Of a stretch of DNA of 19,010 bases, positions 15,997 to 19,010 are shown in pieces. This stretch comes from Dunaliella salina (Eukaryota > Chlorophyta > Chlorophyceae > Chlamydomonadales > Dunaliellaceae). Numbering within the stretch: position 1 is the stretch's first letter; each line of letters starts with the position of its first letter. The notes beneath the pieces were generated by a model. It searched no databases. It saw only the letters and a program-made list of their open reading frames with translations, and was not told where the DNA came from. A program made the translations under genes and the position numbers. Where the stretch lies: the NCBI GenBank assembly GCA_002284615.2, contig MU069836.1, forward strand, positions 36,982-55,991, read 5' to 3'.

Positions 15997-16464
15997 GAAT
16001 TCCAAAGAAAGAGATATCCACCTCATTGGACTCAAATTTTGTTCTGACGCCAAACCCGAACAAACTCTCCACACTGCACAAAATAGCACAAACACACCAT
16101 TGAAAGCTTACGCACAAGATCTCTTCGGGGCACACACCGCAATAACAGAGTCATACTACATACCATACTAATTGGAGTTACTGGAACTATCTTCAATCCC
16201 TACACTATAGATCCCCTCTGCAAACTTGGCCTAAACAAAGATAAAGCTCACAAAACTGCCAAAGAACTCCGCTATCACGCTGTAAAGTCCCTAACAAAAA
16301 TTCACAACACCAAAAATGCCATCCAATTCAAAAACGTAAGCACTGGGGGTTTGGGGGAGGGGGCTACAGGGAGGGCTGCGTACAGGACAGCAAGGCGCGC
16401 AGCCGGACGGATGGCCGACAACCCGTCGGACCCTCATTGTCTGGGCTGCTCATTGCATAGCTAG
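15997..16464 (+). pseudogene. E1 second half of RLE and C-terminal domain
   Basis: The frame continues from 12970 as DMNSKERDIHLIGLKFCSDAKPEQTL. This is the second catalytic block, equivalent to (V/I)HL(V/I)E(V/I)K(F/Y)CEDTRPE; here the expected Glu before the x-Lys is Gly. After a frameshift before 16171 the conserved tail reads IGVTGTIFNPYTIDPLCKLG, then NKDKAHKTAKELRYHAVKS, ending at TAG 16462-16464. The tail resembles that of E2 (GVGGTIY, LGLDHQRATKLAQQLH). The G-rich part and 3' UTR to about 16545 match E3 and E4. Confidence 0.7.
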
Positions 16465-16545
16465 CCTTCGTTGTTGGGGCTCACTGTTAGTGCCAGTGCT
16501 AACTGTTGGGTCTTTCCTTAATGCACGCTGGTAAGTACCAGCGTA

Positions 16546-17292
16546 GACTTTGCTCTTAAGGGCAGAATTTCAATTCAACAAGGTGGATGTCCCTGTCTCG
16601 ATCAGGGATGCTGGAGGGATCCAGGCGGACAGGTTGACCTGGTATAGAGCGCACAAAGACAGCATCCGGGCGGCTTTGGTGGCGGGCTGAACAGCCAGTA
16701 TTATTAGAGAACACCCAAATCAGGAATGCCTTGTGTTATGTTTTCAGGGACTTGCATGCCCTGTTCCTGGACCTCTCATTGCTGCATCCATCCATACCGA
16801 TAAGAGATGAGCCATACCGGCCTATACTGAGGGCATTTACGCAGAGACTCAGGCCTGCATGGTGTTTGTTGGTGTGCATCCCACTCAATGTTGAGTTGGT
16901 ACACCTGAGGAGGTTGTCTCCCTGACCACAGAATGGGCATCTTATAGAACTGGTAGAATAGTTGAATAACAGTTGAATTTGAAAGCTGGTTTGGTGTGTA
17001 CAAGGGTTTATAGGGTGTACAGTGTATCTGTTTGGTGTGTTATAACATTAATTTGCTGTTCGAGGGTAATCTCAGGATCTTTCCAAAAGGAGTTGCTGAT
17101 CTCCTTGTTAGCAATGCCGGCAATTTGGACTGTGAGCTTGGATGTTTACTGTGGGGATTGGGGAAGCGGATTGGGGGGCAGAGGTGAACTTCTGCCATCT
17201 TCTGTAATGGTTGCCGGAAGTATCAGCAGAGCCAAGCTTGTACATCTCGAGCATGTGTATAAAAAAGGGAAAGTAAAAGTCTCCATCTCCAT
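16546..17292. other. Unassigned stretch between E1 and E2; possible Helitron-like fragment
   Basis: In the + frame from 16559 to about 16690 the sequence reads FNKVDVPVSIRDAGG then ADRLTWYRAHKDSIRAAL and a TGA. The RL.(W/F)(I/Y)R.H...(I/L)RA.L pattern recalls the N-terminal domain of Helitron proteins, but only weakly. An acceptor-like tgttttcag follows at 16747. The frame GIYAETQACMVFVGVHP (about 16830) also looks protein-like without a recognised family. The rest (16930-17290) shows nothing clear. Confidence 0.3.
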
Positions 17293-18305
17293 CTTGCCCC
17301 CTCCCAGGCTGCCATCATTTGGACAGCGCACTACACATGCACTCAGGCTGCCAAAAACATATCATCTCCAACATGAAAATTGAACGCCATAACATTGCGG
17401 GTAAAATGATTACAAAAGCCCTCAGCAAATGCCCTGTAGGGGCAGGCCTAGAATACACAGACATAGGAAGCGATTTTCAGCTTGCTCAACACAACCTCCA
17501 ACTCCCTACACATGCCTCAAACATAACTTTACCTGCTTACTTCTTCCCTCGTAACCTTCCAGAGAGGAAAAGACTCAACTCCAGCCGACCAAATGCTGTT
17601 TTAATCACCCCTTTTAATGCCAAACATACTTCAAAAGAAAAGAAAAGAAAGAAAAGTCTACGCAAGCTATGGCGTTTTTCCTACCCATTCCCATCGCGCT
17701 TTGCGCAGCTCTTCATCATGATAGAGGACCACCAGATTTAGCCTCACGAGGCAACCCCATCAAAAGAAAAGGAAAAAAAAGTCTACGCAAGCCAAAGGCC
17801 GCGTGCATTAAGGGAAGGTCCTCTAACTGGAAAGCTAAAGGCTTCACCAGAAGGCCCTCAGAACCCCATGAACTTAATGCAAATGAACGTCATGTGCACC
17901 TAATGAAAGTCAAGTTCTGTGAAGACACAAGGTCAGAGCATCAGTTGAATGCGGCAAAGAAGCAGCATGCAGACCTTTGTAAACTTAATAACGCTAAAGC
18001 TGTTACAATTCACCCTATTTTCCTAGGTGTAGGTGGAACTATTTACATTGAAGCATACCTTGAAGCAATTCATACATCTAGGATTGGATCACCAGCGTGC
18101 CACGAAGCTTGCTCAACAACTTCATGCCCCGGTCCATTCTGTTCAATATGCCCACAAACTACTCCCCATACGCCGCGCTATTGAAAACAAGAATACTTCC
18201 CACAGCCAGGTCCTGGAGCCAGGTGCATCTGGTAACCCTCCAGATCCACATTGGCTTTCTCTTTTTCACACCTTGTGGTGGAGGGGGCTCACGGCTCTTT
18301 TTTAA
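17293..18305 (+). pseudogene. E2: second E-family RLE and C-terminal domain (decayed)
   Basis: It begins within a zinc-ribbon-like motif (CPLPGC...HMHSGC) and continues KIERHNIAGKMITKALSKC, GAGLEYTDIGSD and LPAYFFPRNLPERKRL. SSRPNAVLITPF follows at about 17580, where the RLE Asp is Asn. After a 125-bp frame-breaking duplication comes HVHLMKVKFCEDTRSEHQL (about 17892-17950), where the usual Glu is Lys. It then reads AVTIHPIFLGVGGTIY and, after another shift near 18050, LGLDHQRATKLAQQLH. It ends at about 18305. The order matches E1, but the sequences are clearly diverged, so E2 is another subfamily. RNase H and upstream domains are absent. Confidence 0.72.
17656..17792 (+). repeat. 125-bp insertion/duplication bounded by A-rich gtctacgcaagc
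   Basis: The string aaaagtctacgcaagc occurs at about 17652 and 17777, each preceded by a purine-rich AAAAG run. The 125-bp shift is not a multiple of three and exactly accounts for the change of reading frame between the two halves of the E2 RLE. Confidence 0.65.
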
Positions 18306-18394
18306 GCCAATGTGTCTCCTTTTCCTTAATTGATGTAGGGAGAGTTTCTCTGCCTATGTAGATTTTCTTTTTCTTTTCTCATAATTCTACACTG

Positions 18395-18690
18395 GACACA
18401 GCCAGCGTGCATCCGGGCTTTTCGCAGCCAGGCTTATGTGGGTCCGGCGGGTTGTCGGCCATCCGTCCAGCCGCAATCCTCCTTCTCCTGCAAGCAACCA
18501 AACTAGCAGCCCCCCCTCCCCCACCCCCCATTGCTCGCGTTGCTACATCGGATGGCATTCTTGGTGCTATTAACATTCCGTTAGGGTCTACTGCGTGATA
18601 ATGGAGTTCTTTTGCAGTTTTGTGGGCTTTGTCTTTGGTCAGGCCAAGTTCGTAGAGGGGATTAAGAGTGTAGGGATTAAAAAAACAGTT
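18395..18690 (-). mobile_element. E-family 3' tail (E4), antisense
   Basis: On the minus strand it reads PYTLNPLYELGLTKDKAHKT then AKELHYHAV, followed by the G-rich run and the terminal part ending tgcacgctggctgtgtccag. It matches E3 (5655-5995) and the end of E1 (16194-16545). It lies tail-to-tail with E2, whose T-rich 3' flank ends near 18390. An internal deletion of about 40 bp, before the conserved end, distinguishes it from E3. Confidence 0.72.
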
Positions 18691-18950
18691 CCAGCAACGG
18701 CAAGCAACGCTGGAAGTGACCGCGTGGCAAAGGGGGCCCAATTGAACTGCGGGGGATGGTTGAGAGGGGGGTTTCAGCAACAAGTGCTGATCGGTTGTCG
18801 TGTTACAGACACACTGGTCGATGCATTAAGTGCATCAACCTGGGAGGAGATTCGCAGTTCGAATCCTAGGGGCCAGGATTAAAATAGGTGCCCTTTGGTG
18901 GGGGTCAACGCGAGGCCCTTCCCTCAATGCTCACGGCCGAATGGTGAGCA
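18691..18950 (+). other. Unassigned; tRNA-like relic with Pol III B-box-like motif
   Basis: At 18820-18836 a 5-bp stem with a 7-nt loop (gatgc attaagt gcatc, centre TAA) is followed 21 bases later by GTTCGAATCC (18857-18866), a good match to a Pol III B box / T-loop. No acceptor stem or D-arm can be drawn, so it is not an intact tRNA. A tRNA-derived SINE remnant is possible. No protein feature is seen. Confidence 0.3.
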
Positions 18951-19010
18951 TCGATCTCTCTCTTTTTCTTTCTTTCTCTCTTTCTTTCTCTCTCTCTCTC
19001 TCCCTCTCTC
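18951..19010. repeat. (CT)n/(CTTT)n pyrimidine microsatellite at window edge
   Basis: About 60 bases of almost pure C/T with ctttctttctctct-type units run to the end of the window and probably beyond it. Confidence 0.92.

Larger units (their letters stand above)
6591..16545 (+). mobile_element. Element E1: PHD / MTase-like / RNase H / RLE retroelement, carrying nested insertions
   Basis: This is a decayed + strand element in three pieces (about 6591-8160, 10611-12970 and 15997-16545), interrupted by LINE copies A and B. The domain order is a basic N-terminal region, PHD finger, linker, methyltransferase-like domain, RNase H, zinc ribbon, restriction-like endonuclease and a conserved C-terminal segment. 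The reading frame is continuous across both insertion points when the inserts and one target duplication are removed, which supports one ancestral open frame. Many frameshifts and stops are present. RNase H and RLE together recall Dualen-type non-LTR elements of Chlamydomonas, but I see no RT and no APE in E1 itself. The 5' border is a guess; the 3' end is placed by comparison with E3 and E4. Confidence 0.65.

Noticed and set aside
18820..18866. Intact tRNA-Leu(UAA)
   Set aside because: No acceptor stem or D-arm can be formed and the T-stem is mispaired, so at best it is a relic.

Overview
The window looks like nuclear DNA of a unicellular green alga (Chlorophyta, probably the Volvocales/Dunaliella side). 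This is inferred, not proven. The evidence is one intron-containing gene with GC-rich exons and tandem-repeat-filled introns, long CA/GT and CT microsatellites, a short tract of plant/algal-type telomere repeat (TTTAGGG and TTAGGG units), and layers of decayed retroelements whose domains I associate with green algae. No bacterial or organellar operon, rRNA or intact tRNA is visible. A few N bases mark an unresolved poly-C tract and parts of one retroelement.

Region 1 (about 1-5400) is the 3' part of a host gene on the + strand. A 33-codon exon (852-950) is followed by an intron of about 2.0 kb and a terminal exon (2990-3991) ending in a C3HC4 RING finger, so the product is probably a RING-type E3 ubiquitin ligase. 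Much of the intron is made of tandem copies of its own borders: donor-side copies near the 5' end and eight acceptor-plus-exon copies near the 3' end. The last codons and the stop are also repeated in the 3' flank. Exact 44-bp and 31-bp minisatellites, a 52-bp repeat and a 137-bp alternating purine-pyrimidine tract complete this repeat-rich gene.

Region 2 (about 5640-16550) is a nest of retroelements. The oldest readable layer is a + strand element, here called E1, in pieces at 6655-8160, 10611-12970 and 15997-16464. It carries, in order, a PHD finger, a domain resembling the PCIF1-type adenine-N6 methyltransferase fold, RNase H, a zinc ribbon and a restriction-like endonuclease. I see no reverse transcriptase between these parts. 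Two minus-strand LINEs of one APE/RT family were inserted into E1: copy A (8161-10610, 9-bp target duplication) and copy B (12971-15979, 17-bp target duplication). In both cases the E1 reading frame resumes correctly when the insert is ignored. Copy A was then hit by two DNA transposons: a TA-flanked pogo/Tc1-like element (8385-9020) and a TTA-flanked PIF/Harbinger-like element (9092-9600). The order of events is therefore E1, then the LINE, then the DNA transposons.

Region 3 (about 16550-19010) has an unassigned stretch with a possible Helitron-type fragment, a second and divergent E-family 3' part (E2, 17293-18305), and an antisense E-family 3' tail (E4) matching the 3' tails at 5655-5995 (E3) and at the end of E1. 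After that come a tRNA-like relic and a CT-rich microsatellite. No mobile element here looks functional: all carry frameshifts, stops or lost catalytic residues. The RT domain of copy B is nevertheless intact, including its YADD box.
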